Program-made: the position numbers and the translations under genes
Shown here: positions 31,701-40,985 of the stretch, piece after piece
How positions within the stretch are numbered: the stretch's first letter is position 1
How the letters are laid out: every line of letters begins with the position of its first letter
The notes under the pieces: model-generated
Seen by the model: only the letters and a program-made list of their open reading frames with translations
What the model was told of the DNA's origin: nothing
Database searches by the model: none
DNA from: Agriotes lineatus
Lineage: Eukaryota > Arthropoda > Insecta > Coleoptera > Elateridae
Assembly (NCBI GenBank): GCA_940337035.1
Contig: CALNHX010001948.1
Location: 124,001 to 188,000 of the forward strand
Reading direction: 5' to 3'
DNA: 64,000 nucleotides

Positions 31701-34067
31701 TCGAATGGGTGTTCATTTAAATCCGTAATCAGAGTCGACTGTGATACGTGTTTTACATTTGACAGTACTAAAAACATTCGAGATTTGCAGGTTAAGATTT
31801 GCGTCAGTCAGTGTCAAATAACGAACAAAACGTAACCTGCTAACCTCAAATTTGACATAGACTGACAATACACTTCAGTACTGCCAAACGTATAACACGT
31901 ATCACAAGCGATTTAGCCTAAACATGGCGGCTGAACCACGTGATCTAGGGAGCCAATCAAAAATAGGACACCCCATTGTAGAGATGGGCGGAACGATGCA
32001 TTAGATGGAACGTTCCACACGTTCTCGTTCCGAAAAAATACCGTTCCAAAATAACGTTCTTCCGGAACGAGGGAACCAAATGACATTACTATTTACGACG
32101 TTATTCTAGAACGTTTATTATTATTTTATTAGCGACATATTAATAAGGTGTTTTTAAAATTCATTTTAAGTATTGTTATAATATTCGTGTATCGAAAGAA
32201 ATACCAGTGAGATTGAGAAACATGTAAACTTGTTTTTAAAAAATAGACTTGTCATATTCCTTTAGTGAAACTCTTATATTCATGGCTTTTGAAATTTCTA
32301 TTTATATCAAATATTTAAACTGTTCTTATTTTTAGTTCTCAGTAAATAACGACTATTATTATTCTGAAAAATTAATTAATTTGTCGTTTTACATTTTACA
32401 ATAAAATTAGCATTTATAATATTTTACAATTATGCGTTTCTATCAATGAAAAACCCAACGTGAAAGAAGCGTTCCCAGTTCCGTCCTTCCTTGCGGAACC
32501 GGGAGAATGGAACGTGGAACGGGAATCGTGATTAGTTCCGAGCAGCGACGCGCAACCAACAACACTAAGACTGTCTGTTTGTGTTGCGTTCTTTTCGTTT
32601 TCAGCATTTCAGTTTTATTCCGTCGTTCCAAAATAACGCGTTCATCCTATGTTAGGAACGTTCCGGTACGTTGCTAAAAAATACCGTTCTGAAAGAACGT
32701 TCCGTGCGGAACGACTCATCTCTACCCCATTGTCGCCACTGTCTATATAAAGGCACTGTACTACCAATCAGAGCCAATTACTAGCTCTGCTACCAATCAT
32801 ATGTGATAAAGTAGTGGCGCCATCTGTTAGTACTATCGGAAACTACCCCCCCCCCCCGGAGCCGTTCAAGGTCATCCAAATCGGAATTTTGATATCAAAG
32901 GAACCGACAGTGAGTGTCTCTACTTGTTTGATTTATGTACGCTGGTAAGGGTGTCAATAAAACAAATAAATTAAAAGATTACAATGCACAAATCGTAACA
33001 AATAGTTTGAGTTGGCTTGAGGGTTTGGGTTGGGGTAGACAGTTCAAGTGTGGTAGAGAGAACAATGACACAGGGGTATAAAATACTACATTGGCGGTTG
33101 CCTCACGCTACATTGGTTCAGTGAAAATATAAAAAAACCTGAATGGTATATGGTATGGGAAGTGAATTTACCCTAGACAAGCCTAGCCACCTACTCGACT
33201 TTTGAGCAAAGGGGCTCATAGAACCACAACTTTGTGGAACTAAACAGGTAAACAGGTCACTGACCTAACGTAAGACGTGGAAGAAAAGGAATATAAGCAG
33301 AAAATTATTGGAAACAGATAAAGTGAAACCTACATAATTATAAGAAAAGAAAGAAAATGTTTACCTTCGTTTCTGTAATTTTGTACCCGTGTTCTCCTTT
33401 CTGCCAATCCCAAACAGAAATGTTATGGTCAGGTGCTTCGTCAACAGCAACAAGCAAAGCTCCACCGTCTGCCTTGCTAAAGGAGATGCAGCATACGGAG
33501 ATGTCAAAGTCGTTCATTCCAATGACAGCCATGGTGTGCAACGAAACAGAATTCCATACTCTAACATGTGGCTGAAAGTTTTCCAAATTGTAGTTAGTTA
33601 AAAAAAACAAACCCCCTATGGTGACTACTTACCTTGGCTTCTCGTTTATCATGCCCAGCACACTGCCCCGTCGCTACTATTAACTTATTAGGATGTATGG
33701 CCAAACTGCAATCACAAAACGATAAAGAACATGTTTCAAAATTCTGTCGGTAAATCTTCACCTTTTAACATCATCCGTGTGTCCCAGATAGTGTCTTTGA
33801 TTCTGCTCTTCAGTATTATAAAGCACCACCACTGCAGCCACGAAGTAGACCATCTCTCCGGTTGGCAGCATGTACAGGTTAGATCTGCAGTCTCGTCCTC
33901 GGTAGCCATACGCCCAATCCAGTTTGAGTTTCTGAGAGGGCGCCGTAGCAACCTTGGTGATGTCAAAACCGTCAGCTATTTCGGTAGGGGGGTAGAGGAT
34001 TATTGGACGACCCCTTAAGTACATACGTAGACTCTGGTCCTCTTCGTTATATGTTGCTTCCTTTGTA
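19665..34067 (-). CDS. Echinoderm microtubule-associated protein-like (EML/EMAP), 3' nine exons
   Basis: EML proteins bind microtubules through a tandem atypical beta-propeller built from a HELP motif and WD repeats. Nine coding exons join with no frame break: 34067-33762, 33705-33633, 33571-33365, 21865-21470, 21420-21163, 21108-20854, 20407-20320, 20257-20031 and 19790-19665. They give 644 residues plus the stop. The first has the HELP signature LRMYLRGRPIILYPP and GHTDDVK. Later exons carry family hallmarks: IVATGQCAG, PHVRVWNS, VTCGKSHIAFW, GHTDELWGLAAHP, YQVSEDGRKYSRVG, GHSSYVTHIDWS, FSTVGIWPENADGTD, and the last blade ending LVSIGGKDTSVLQW. All introns have GT/AG borders. The 11.5 kb intron 21866-33364 is full of repeats. 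Exons before the HELP motif (N-terminal region) are not recognisable upstream and may lie beyond the window. The protein looks intact, so the gene is likely functional. Confidence 0.93.
20031..20257 (-). CDS. EML exon, second-propeller blades
   Basis: Phase 1 entry (W split across the intron), then NAGTCRQSPQSSSFRDTEW, TVGIWPENADGTDVN and MATGDDFGKVKLYSYP. It ends in phase 0 at GT. Confidence 0.9.
20320..20407 (-). CDS. EML exon, WD blade
   Basis: 88 bp: GHSSYVTHIDWSADGQTI, then RSNSGDYELLY, with one base left over that completes the Trp of the next exon. The donor is GTAAGT. Confidence 0.9.
20854..21108 (-). CDS. EML exon, WD blades
   Basis: 85 codons, phase 0 at both ends: EQAQSLAFSPDGNVIAVG, LVFDSQTRELLS, ALGSRDNHVYVYQVSEDGRK and VGRCM. 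AG acceptor and GT donor. Confidence 0.92.
21163..21420 (-). CDS. EML exon, WD blades
   Basis: 86 codons starting VEGHYGGIRIISEGRG and containing LVGTTRNCILTGT and GHTDELWGLAAHP. The upstream intron is only 49 bp, with a weak acceptor (TATTCAAG), so that border is the least certain. Confidence 0.88.
21470..21865 (-). CDS. EML exon, WD blades
   Basis: 132 codons from CSVDTVVAVEFHP to KTGEESQ, including VTCGKSHIAFWSLD and VITGDSNGNLVIWGRG. It follows the 11.5 kb intron, and its acceptor is TTTTTTAG. Confidence 0.92.
21908..22032. repeat. Hairpin element H1
   Basis: Imperfect inverted arms (GATACGAG...TTTTGTAGCAC and its reverse) flank a loop region, GACGAGCGAAGCGAGGAG. TATTTTATCTAC follows, and AAGTAGATAAAA recurs near 22155. 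Same architecture as the other hairpin loci, with different arm sequence. Confidence 0.65.
22160..24790. other. EML intron sequence, no gene recognised
   Basis: Mostly AT-rich (22.2-23.8 kb), with no coding signal. The 24.4-24.8 kb part runs into a (AAAT)n stretch at about 24803-24822 after GGTGGTAGGCTATAAAT, which looks like the 3' tail of an old LINE, but no RT homology was found upstream. Confidence 0.4.
24833..25385. repeat. Hairpin element H2 with internal inverted repeat
   Basis: A hairpin of about 120 bp (arms CAACAAGTGCTAAAAGTCG and CGACTTTTAGCACGCGTTG; loop AAAGCCGAAGGCTGAG) is followed by ATATTTTATCTACGACC. That sequence recurs inverted as GGTCGTAGATAAATAT at 25370. A smaller hairpin (TTCACTTGCAGTTCG and partner) lies near 25225. 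Confidence 0.65.
25427..26447. mobile_element. Non-autonomous TIR transposon, about 1.0 kb
   Basis: Left end GGTGTCCCGCATAGATTGCA pairs with the right end (GCGGGACACCCTGTAT in reverse) over about 65 bp, including AATAATGCACTGGCGTGTT and TGGTCAAAAAGAAAC. There is no transposase. Open frames inside (25717-25908, 26361-26585) recur in the duplicated copy and match no protein. Confidence 0.7.
25512..26675. repeat. Tandem duplication, segment A (first copy)
   Basis: Nearly identical to 29614-30779, with a few single-base and homopolymer-length differences. Its left border falls within the TIR transposon, so the second copy lacks that transposon's left end. Confidence 0.92.
26676..28815. other. 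EML intron sequence, unduplicated
   Basis: This stretch is present once, although segments on both sides are duplicated. A small ATG frame near 26768 (MNISELITKVFIEEGTW...) matches nothing firmly. Otherwise AT-rich. Confidence 0.4.
28818..28922. repeat. Hairpin element H3
   Basis: Arms TAAAAGTGA, TTGTGTGG, GACCGGA and TTGACTGA pair with TCAGACAA, TCCGGGA, CACACCAAG and TCACTTTTA. The loop is CGAGCATAACCGAG. Confidence 0.6.
29067..29088. repeat. Perfect 22-bp palindrome
   Basis: CTTTTATGCC and TAGGCATAAAAG together form a perfect palindrome. It lies within weaker outer pairing (GGTAA and TTACC) next to hairpin H3. Confidence 0.7.
29169..29612. repeat. Tandem duplication, segment C (first copy)
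   Basis: 444 bp, nearly identical to 30780-31223. It begins with hairpin H4, arms GAGAGAAATGCATCATTATT and its reverse partner ending GGCATTTCGCTC. Confidence 0.92.
29614..30779. repeat. Tandem duplication, segment A (second copy)
   Basis: Second copy of 25512-26675, 4.1 kb downstream. It directly follows the first C copy and directly precedes the second. Confidence 0.92.
30780..31223. repeat. Tandem duplication, segment C (second copy)
   Basis: Second copy of 29169-29612, joined to segment A at CGAGTACAA/GTGAGAG. Compared with copy one, about 2.49 kb between A and C are missing. Confidence 0.92.
31138..31494 (+). CDS. Unrecognised 118-codon open frame
   Basis: ATG-initiated frame reading MSIHKFLKVYKNNKQYEKTN and ending HYYSG-stop. 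Its first 29 codons lie in duplicated segment C; the rest is unique. The first C copy has only those first codons before the duplication border cuts it. Lys/Asn/Ile-rich composition fits AT-rich chance sequence or the remnant of a mobile-element gene. I see no domain, splice site or signal peptide. It ends just before the outer hAT-like element. Confidence 0.2.
   Translation: MSIHKFLKVYKNNKQYEKTNVDDAIIEILRKNVLKQQVTIETLTFPDSKLNMFFCYSVIMVPYIYTNAYFKGQNFPVTCQYRLRKILNLLMQFSESRSNKCSFLKIKIDKYKCHYYSG
31630..32758. mobile_element. Snapback MITE (middle level), split by a hAT
   Basis: Ends are inverted copies of CAGTGCCTTTATATAGACAG, then TGGCGACAAT. Further in, CCGCCATATTTAGGC pairs with CCGCCATGTTTAGGC in reverse. 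The core 31740-31905 has inverted GTGATACGTGTT...GCAGTACT ends around a palindromic centre (TCAAATTTGACATAGACTGA region). The core recurs at 14.3, 17.1 and 39.9 kb. A hAT inserted at 31979 separates the last 26 bp. Confidence 0.8.
31979..32724. mobile_element. Non-autonomous hAT (innermost)
   Basis: Termini TAGAGATGGGCGGAACGA and (in reverse) TAGAGATGAGTCGTTCCGC lie between exact 8-bp duplications CCCCATTG (31971-31978, 32725-32732). Both ends are crowded with GGAACG/CGTTCC motifs in both orientations, probable transposase-binding sites. There is no transposase frame. Confidence 0.88.
32945..33364. other. EML intron sequence, nothing recognised
   Basis: Intron sequence between the nested elements and the exon at 33365. 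No repeat pairing or coding signal seen. Confidence 0.45.
33365..33571 (-). CDS. EML exon, first-propeller blade
   Basis: 69 codons, phase 0 at both ends: PHVRVWNSVSLHTMAVIG, VCCISFSKADGGALLVAVDE and ISVWDWQKGEHGYKITETK. It is spliced across the 11.5 kb intron to CSVDTVV at 21865. Confidence 0.92.
33633..33705 (-). CDS. EML exon
   Basis: 73 bp; one base completes a Ser codon, then LAIHPNKLIVATGQCAGHDK and REAK. AG acceptor and GTAAGT donor. Confidence 0.9.
33762..34067 (-). CDS. EML exon with HELP motif
   Basis: The most upstream exon found. Reads KEATYNEEDQSLRMYLRGRP and IILYPPTEIADGFDITK, then LKLDWAYGYRGRDCRSNLY, VVLYNTEEQNQRHYLG and HTDDVK. A TTTAG acceptor at its start shows that more exons lie upstream. 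Confidence 0.92.
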
Positions 34068-34237
34068 CTAAAGTTTGGAAAAATATGATTTAGCTACTGT
34101 ATAAATTAATGTGTTATATTGCTTAACAAAGTAAGTTAATCTAATGATCTGATTTTCTTAAAGAAATAAAATAGTGCAATTTGCAGTGTTGTAGAAGAAA
34201 CGAAGTTATATTATCAACTGTGTCAAAACAGATATTT

Positions 34238-34625
34238 GGCAATAATAGTAATTTACGATGGAAGTGCGTAAAGCTACTCTTTAAGCACGAGTGGAGTAGA
34301 GTTAAAACGCGAGTGAGCGAGCCTTTTAAGCCCCGCAAGTGACTAAAGATGCTTTACGCATGTGTATCGTACGATATTTTATCAATGATAGAATCTAAAA
34401 AACACGGTAAATATAAACATTTTTTTAAATGTAAATTAGAATTACCAGCGACCGGTCGTAATTTTAATTTATAAAACACGTTGCTACTGACAACGTGTCT
34501 AATGAAATCTTTTAAACATGTTACTACTGATGACGTAAACTAATGAAAACATGTTATTAAACAGTCGTTTTACAAACTTAAAACTGCTAACAAAAGGCAA
34601 TTTTACACACTGTCGTAGATAAAAA
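34238..34625. repeat. Hairpin element H5
   Basis: Homologous along its length to 42254-42655. Arms GTGCGTAAAGC...TTAAAACG and reverse, loop CGAGTGAGCGAG, then ACGATATTTTATC. It ends near TTTTACACACTGTCGTAGAT. It lies just upstream of the first EML exon in the window. Confidence 0.7.
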
Positions 34626-35228
34626 CAATTGCAGACATTTTAAATAATGAAGTTGTATTTAATAAAAATTTTAAGATATGTTTCATTGTATATTTAGTCT
34701 ATTTAGTGCACTGGTCGTCAATTACATCTTTATGTTTAATCCGATTAAAAGTTTGTTTCCTGTGATAATAATGGTGTTGAAAGAGGCTTCGACAGAAGAA
34801 CATATTTTTTTTAAATAGAACACTATAATTTTTGTGGTTAATTAAGTCCCTATGGGTCCAAGGTTTAACTATATTTTTTTAGATTGCTTTTCAGCGTTTC
34901 CAGCTTCAAATTTATTGTCATATTAGTTGTTCAAAATGACTCCTATTTTTTTTAAATACAGGATTCAAGTCTGTCCATAAAGAAATGTCTTATACTGCAT
35001 AACATGTGAAATGATTGGCGTATTCTTTCCTACACATCTTCCCTTGTGGGCGCAATATGGTACACATTTGATTTTACAGTTCCCCAAGACCTTTTAATGG
35101 CAATCACACTCAAACAAAAATTCTTACAACTACTCCTTAATGAAAGTCTGAGACTAATATATTGGCTGTTGAAACTCAAACTTGACAAACCCCCAACAAA
35201 ATTAAATCCCATCAGCCTACTCCGTAGT
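34626..35228. other. Intronic or upstream EML sequence, nothing recognised
   Basis: Short frames around 35030-35338 on both strands overlap the following hAT element and have no recognisable content. I looked here for an exon preceding the HELP exon and found none. Confidence 0.4.
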
Positions 35229-35236
35229 GTACAAAT

Positions 35237-35766
35237 TAGGGATGTCGTACCCGGTCTAAAACGAAACCCGGGTACCCGAAAGCAATACCCGGGTAAACCC
35301 GGGTACCCGTAATACAAAACAAAAAAGTTAGTGTACATCTGAACATCTGAAGTAACTACAATTTCTTTCTTTTACGCCGCGGGTTTTAAACTGAACTAAA
35401 TTAAAATAGTACTTACTCACCAATTCAAACGGCAAGTCGTCTGTTATTCGTAAATATTTTCACACTTCCAAGTGCTATCAAATTCAAGTACGTGACTTTT
35501 TGTCCGAAATTGGTGGCAGCAAGAACATCACACAGAGGATGTTTATTTTACTTCACCCATACTGACGCCATTTAATGGTACTATTGACGGGATTCTTGTT
35601 ATTACTGCATGGTTATGTTTTTCCACAGCTTATTCCTATTGTTTTTAAGTTTTTATAATTTTTTTCCGAGAAAGGCTGACTTTCTGGAAATTATATAATT
35701 TATTAGTCGGGTACCCGGGTCTTAAAAATATACCCGGGTCGACCCGGGTACCCGCCGACATCCCTA
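35237..35766. mobile_element. Non-autonomous hAT with 8-bp duplication
   Basis: Ends TAGGGATGTCGTACCCGG and (in reverse) TAGGGATGTCGGCGGGTACC are bounded by exact GTACAAAT duplications (35229-35236, 35767-35774). Subterminal ACCCGGGTACCCG palindromes cluster at both ends. 530 bp, no transposase. Confidence 0.9.
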
Positions 35767-35774
35767 GTACAAAT

Positions 35775-36560
35775 TACTTGAGAAACTACTGTTAAGGCAA
35801 TTAAACGGCTAAGTACCATCAATTTTGCTAAGTAAGGACCATAAAATGAATAGATTTTGAAACCAAAGACATTTTATTTTGGTTGCAATTAAATTTGAGA
35901 AGGATAGTGGAATATCTTCGTACATGAAGTGCATTCAGACAATTGATATTTGTTTTAGTACAAATGAGAGCAACTACTGTCAATATATTTTCTTAAAATA
36001 ATTTCTTGAACTAGTTTTGAATCTGTCCAAATCTACTTCATAATTATTACTGTTTAAAAACAGACTAAATGGAATGGTTCAGATGAACCGACATGGATTT
36101 AGGACTACAAAACTATTATTTATATTCATACAGGATGTCCCAGAAACGGCAATAAAACGCCGCAGCCATGCAGCCTAATTAATTCTGAGTACAAGTGGTT
36201 CTATCATCTTCAGTACCAGAAATCGACATATCAGTATAACAAATTATTAAAAATGTAGTAATTTCTAATGAACACGTTTTTTGAATATTAAATCAACAAT
36301 TACAACACATTAAAAAATAATTTCCTTTTTAAAAATTTGTTGAAAACAAGTCTTTTTTACTTATTGCCACGACTTCTAAGTACTTTACTTATAGAATCAA
36401 ATTACAGTTGTTGATTTTTATATAAAAAAATAACTCTTGTTGAAGTATTTTAGATTTCTATTTTAAATTAATGTGATTGTATTAGATTTTAGAAGATAGT
36501 ACTTCTGCAAAATTTAGGAATTTCTATATTCCTTTTATTTAAGAAATTTTCACATATTAT
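35775..36560. other. Intergenic or intronic, nothing recognised
   Basis: AT-rich. The phrase AGGATGTCCCAGAAACGGCA near 36135 recurs imperfectly near 37262, which hints at an old element pair without definable ends. Confidence 0.35.
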
Positions 36561-36567
36561 ATCATAA

Positions 36568-36706
36568 GAGCATTAATTCTTTCCGGAAATTTTTTTGAGT
36601 GCGTTCCAACAACGTCGTAGTAATTTGCCCGAGTGGGACGCGAGGGCAAATTAGGACGTTGTTGGAATGCACGAATAATAATTTCCGGATATGAATTAAT
36701 GCTCGA
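36568..36706. repeat. Hairpin element H6
   Basis: Arms GAGCATTAATTC, TTCCGGAAAT, GCGTTCCAACAACGTC and ATTTGCCC, with their reverse partners. The loop is GAGTGGGACGCGA. Confidence 0.65.
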
Positions 36707-38974
36707 ATGCAGATTCGGTAAGAAAATCGTAACGACACAAACACTAAAAAGAAGTAATGTCTACCTACAAAAAATTTCCAAGAAATTTTTGTTGTTGTCT
36801 TGGTTACGACTCGTGAACTAATTTTTCTATTGGTCATTAATGAGTGTCGTACGATTTTCTTTAGTAAAGAAAATGGAATATATTTTAATTTCAATCACTA
36901 GGGCTTTTCATATTTTTTGTGTTTATATAATTATTTTACTTTGTCACAATACATAGAATACATTATAAATTCATGGAGAAAAAATATTGTATTTATAGTT
37001 GTATTCCGTTCCACGTGGGATATTTTTGATACAAAGTGAAAAAATGTTCTGTGTGGTTACCAAAGTGATTAATTAACATAAATTAAGTATTTAACACATT
37101 TGCTGTGATCACCAAGTCACCATGCAATTGTTGTATACATCGGAAGGTTTTTTGCTATTCTTTGAAATCATATGGCAGCCAGAATTAAAAATAATAAAAA
37201 AAATTGGTTTCATATTTATCACTCGTTACAGATTACATCTAATATCTCGAGATCAATATATAGGATGTTTCAGAAATGGCATTAAGACGCCTATTTAGTT
37301 CCGACTGAATAATTGTACTTAATGGAAAAAATCGATGGTGTTTATGTAGTTTACTCAAACGGATAAAAGAACAAATTTAAATTTGACAACACTGTTGGAT
37401 GGTCAGGTATTAAACTCTTCAATAAATACTAAATAAAGAGCGATTATAACCAGTAAAATAACTCAAATCAGTAAGCACTGCTGTTTGATTAATAACTAAT
37501 TGCCAAAACTGACAAAATAAATAAATGACATTTTGGAAATCACATTAACTTGGACTGGCATTGTTGCCATATTCGCAGTAACTGAATAAGAAATTATTAG
37601 TATTAAAACTAGATGCCTTCAAATCAGAAACTTTAAACAGCCAGGTTGTGAATATTGACAATTTTCAAGTAAATGATAGAGTTTTACTACTTAAAGCTAT
37701 ACGTCTTGATTTAGAATTTTCACAAAAACCTTTACTCTTACTCAAACAAAAGCATAACTATATTTAATAACAAAAATTGGCATTGTATATTTGCTGGACT
37801 TATGCATACTAAAACAGCTATTAGAAGCAGTATATAATTCGATGTATCAAATTATAAATTAAAAAAAATTCGGATCCTACAAGAGATTTCAAACCCAATT
37901 TTATATGTTTTCAATCTGAAGCTACGCACTCACGGTTATCCAGCTGTAGCTAAACACCACTAGCGTTTGGTTGAGGGCAATATGATAAGAGTGTTAACTC
38001 ATGAAACCGTGAAACATCCTAATTGTAAATTATTAACTTAAAACAGAAAATAAATCTATTCTTATTTTATTAGATAATAATTGTTACTGGAGAAGGAACT
38101 AAATTTCAAATAGTACAAGGTTAGTAGCTTATAACATATTTAATATATCTAACAGTTTTGCATTCTCATATTATGTATAATCACTTGTTATTTTAATATG
38201 CGTAAATTGTATGACACTATCTTCTTATTTTGGAACTACCATGTTCAATGTTCATCAATGATTTGACGTCAACGCAAATATTGTTATAATCTCTGTTGTC
38301 AGTATAGAGTATTACAACAATAACAATGATTGCAAATAAACTAACAAGCTCAACGGGTTTAAGCTGCTTTGTAAATCACCGGCGCCGGCACAGCAAATTC
38401 ACGTTCGCAATTGTTCTCTACAATGCTTCTATGGCTCCAAACTATCTTTTCTGATATAAATTAGTGGGAAAGATCCGATCCTGGATCCATTCAAAACTAA
38501 AAATTGCGTGCACTCTGGAGTTCATCTAAAGACTGTTGTATTTATAATTAATTTTAAAAACCATACTCAAACAGCTTTGTAAACCTACTAAATTTTTAAA
38601 CAATTAATAAACCAAAAACATTTCAAAATTCTGTGCAAATAATTTTATCAAGTGTCAATTGAACCGTAAAAGATATTCTTGCTGAAAAAGTTGCCAAATT
38701 GTACCAGATAGTTATGAGGAAAAAAAATCATTCTTGCAGGATGCCATGCTTGCCTGCGTCGCTTTTTTCACGCCATCTAACGACAGTAACACAAACTTTA
38801 CTGCTACAGGATACAGTATCTGTATTTGTTGTTTTTTTGCGTTGCGCTTATGAGAAATCAGTTACTGACAATTCAAGCAATATTATCATACGACTTTTGT
38901 TGCATAGATTTCTTGATTAAAGAGGTTAAACACATTTATTGTGTAACTTCTTTATCTCTTACGTAAAAAATGGA
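36707..38974. other. Intergenic or intronic, nothing recognised
   Basis: AT-rich with no coding signal. About 38410-38530 (GGCTCCAAACTATC, TTTTCTGATATAAATTAG, GTGCACTCTGGAGT) is repeated at about 42100-42230, so it belongs to a dispersed repeat. Confidence 0.4.
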
Positions 38975-39625
38975 GTTTTGACATTAAAACGTTATAATTA
39001 TCAGAAAAACCTTAAAATTAATATTTGTGGGAAATTGGCTGTTTGGAGACTCTACTGGTCAATTATATTTTTTAAGAGAATTCGGGATGTAGGAATTTTG
39101 CAGCACAGGTGGATTTGGAAGTTCCAAAATGGGGAAAACGTTATAATTATCAGAAAAACCTTAAAATGAATATTTGTGTGAAATTCGCTGTTTGGAGATT
39201 TTCTACTGGTCGACTGTATTTTTAAGAGAATTCGGGATGTGGGAATTTTGCGGCCCAGGTGGATTTGGGTGTTGCAAAATGGGAAAAACGTTATAATTAT
39301 CAGAAAACCTTAAAATGAATACCTATTTGTGTGAAATTCGCTGTTTGGAGACTTTCTACAGGTCGATTCTTTTAGAGAGAATTCGGGGTGTGGGAATTTT
39401 GCGGTCCAGGTGGATTTGGGGGTTGCAAAATGGGAAAAACGTTATAATTTTCAGAAAAACCTTAAAATCAATATTTGTGTGAAACTGACTGTTTCGACAC
39501 TTTCTAAGGATCGATATTCGAGATGTGGGAGTTTTGCAGCCAAGGTGGATTTGGGGGTTGTAAAATAAGGAAAACCGTTATAATTATCAGAAAAACTTTA
39601 AAATTAATAGTTTTGTGAAATTCTG
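38975..39625. repeat. Satellite, unit about 150 bp, 4-5 copies
   Basis: GTTATAATTATCAGAAAAACC recurs at about 38991, 39140, 39290, 39441 and 39577, spaced 149, 150, 151 and 136 bp. Each unit also carries CTGTTTGGAGA, GAATTCGGGATGTGGG and CAGGTGGATTTGG. Copies are diverged by several percent, and the last is shortened. Confidence 0.92.
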
Positions 39626-39853
39626 GTCCTTTGTGAAATTGTAAATTTGCAAGTAAATAGTAAATAGCGGGTCGGATTGTAGTTTACTCTAACACGAATA
39701 ATATTACGTGGGTGAATGTAATTGCCGCGCTGAACTTGTTCGCAGAATGGTAGTGGCCACTGGCAAGGTTGGGATGTTAGTGTCAGCTGTTTTTACTAAA
39801 ACTTTATGCGCGATTGTATTAGAAAAAATTGATGGGGACTTTAAAAATATAAA

Positions 39854-40112
39854 TACATATACATACCGAGTGATTGTTTAAAAACTCAATTGCAGCAGGC
39901 CCTGGATAGCCTGAATCAGTTGGCAGTACTAAAGTGAGTAGTCAGTCCATGTCAAATTCGAGATTTGCAGGTTAAGTTTTGCGTAGTCTGTGTCAAATAA
40001 CAAACAAAACCTACTAGCTTCGAATTTGACATAGACTGACAATGCACTTATTCAAGCTATCCAGGGCATGCTGCAATTGAGTTTTTAAAAAATCACTCCG
40101 TATGTATATGTA
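39854..40112. mobile_element. Snapback MITE with about 60-bp TIRs
   Basis: Left arm TACATATACATACCGAGTGA, then AAAAACTCAATTGCAGCAGG and CCTGGATAGC, is almost perfectly inverted at the right end. The centre (GTCAAATTCGAGATTTGC...TTCGAATTTGACATAGACTG) is also inverted and matches the core of the 31.7 kb element. The whole element could fold into one long hairpin. Confidence 0.85.
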
Positions 40113-40481
40113 CGAAAAATGCAAAGTTACTTAGTTTATACAATGTAAAAGCTCCCCATACAACAAATCCTTTTAAAATATATTTATTGAACAATTAACA
40201 CAAAACTAAAGATAGATATCGAATAAACAACTCTATTCACATCTAATCCGTTTGTCACACTGCCCTGTTCCTCCTAATAAAAGCATCTTCTCCCCAGTTC
40301 TTATATTTGCTATTAAAGCACGTTTCATGAGCAAACAAAATAAACTATGAACAATAATATATGGAGCCGCCGATCGGATGGATTGTAATTCTCAGAACTC
40401 CTTTAAAACAGCTAATAAATGTAATAATAAGAATGACTCATATAAGCAATACATCTTCTATAGTTATATATAAAAAAAACT

Positions 40482-40985
40482 AGCTGTTACCCGCGACCTC
40501 GTACGCGCGAGGTTCGTTATTTGTGTATTAAATGATGACTAATTATTTTCTGTCATCCCATACCATCCCTTCCCGTTCCATTTCATCCCATCCCATCCCC
40601 TCCTAACCCATCTCGTCCCGTCCCTTCTTATCCCGTCCCGTCCCGTCCCGTCCCGTCCCGTCCCGTCCCGTCCCATCCCATCCCATCCTCTCCCATCCCG
40701 TCCCGTCCCTTCCCGTCCCGTCCTGTCTCGTCTTCTCCTATTTTTCACCTTCAGGGGACAAATTTCCAAAAACTTTGAATGACTTAATTCAAAATTTGTT
40801 CTTACAAAATTCCAACCCATTTTCTACCTCTTTAGAGATTGAATTTTCAAAAATCCTTTCTTAATGGAAACCTACTCCCTATGAGGAATCTACTTGCCAA
40901 ATTTCAAGTTTGTAGCATTTATACTTTCTGAGATTTCGTGATTAATCAGTGAGTGGTATTTCGCTTTTATATTAATATAGATTTA
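40482..40985 (+). mobile_element. Retroelement-like unit holding a pentanucleotide repeat
   Basis: It begins ACTAGCTGTTACCCGCGACC, contains a (TCCCG/TCCCA)n block at about 40556-40735, and ends GGTATTTCGCTTTTATATTA and ATATAGAT. This start and end style is common in short RTE-related non-autonomous retroelements of insects. That assignment is from memory of the pattern, not from a coding region. Confidence 0.45.
40556..40735. repeat. (TCCCG/TCCCA)n microsatellite
   Basis: Pentanucleotide array, purest at 40629-40675. It produces a spurious open frame on the minus strand with Gly-Arg-Asp repeats. Confidence 0.9.

Larger units (their letters stand above)
31499..32944. mobile_element. Outer TIR element of a three-level nest
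   Basis: Inverted ends CAGCGTACATACATCAAACA (left) and CAGCGTACATAAATCAAACA (right, in reverse) continue to AGAGACACTCA. The flanks GTAAGGGG (31491-31498) and GTAAGGGT (32945-32952) are an 8-bp duplication with one mismatch, as for hAT. The inside is largely filled by two further elements. Confidence 0.8.

Noticed and set aside
33758..34024. MYLRGRP as the EML start codon
   Set aside because: The frame continues upstream of this Met (KEATYNEEDQSLR) to a splice acceptor, matching the family, so it is internal.
40539..40820. Gly-Arg-Asp-rich minus-strand frame
   Set aside because: Direct translation of the TCCCG/TCCCA microsatellite.
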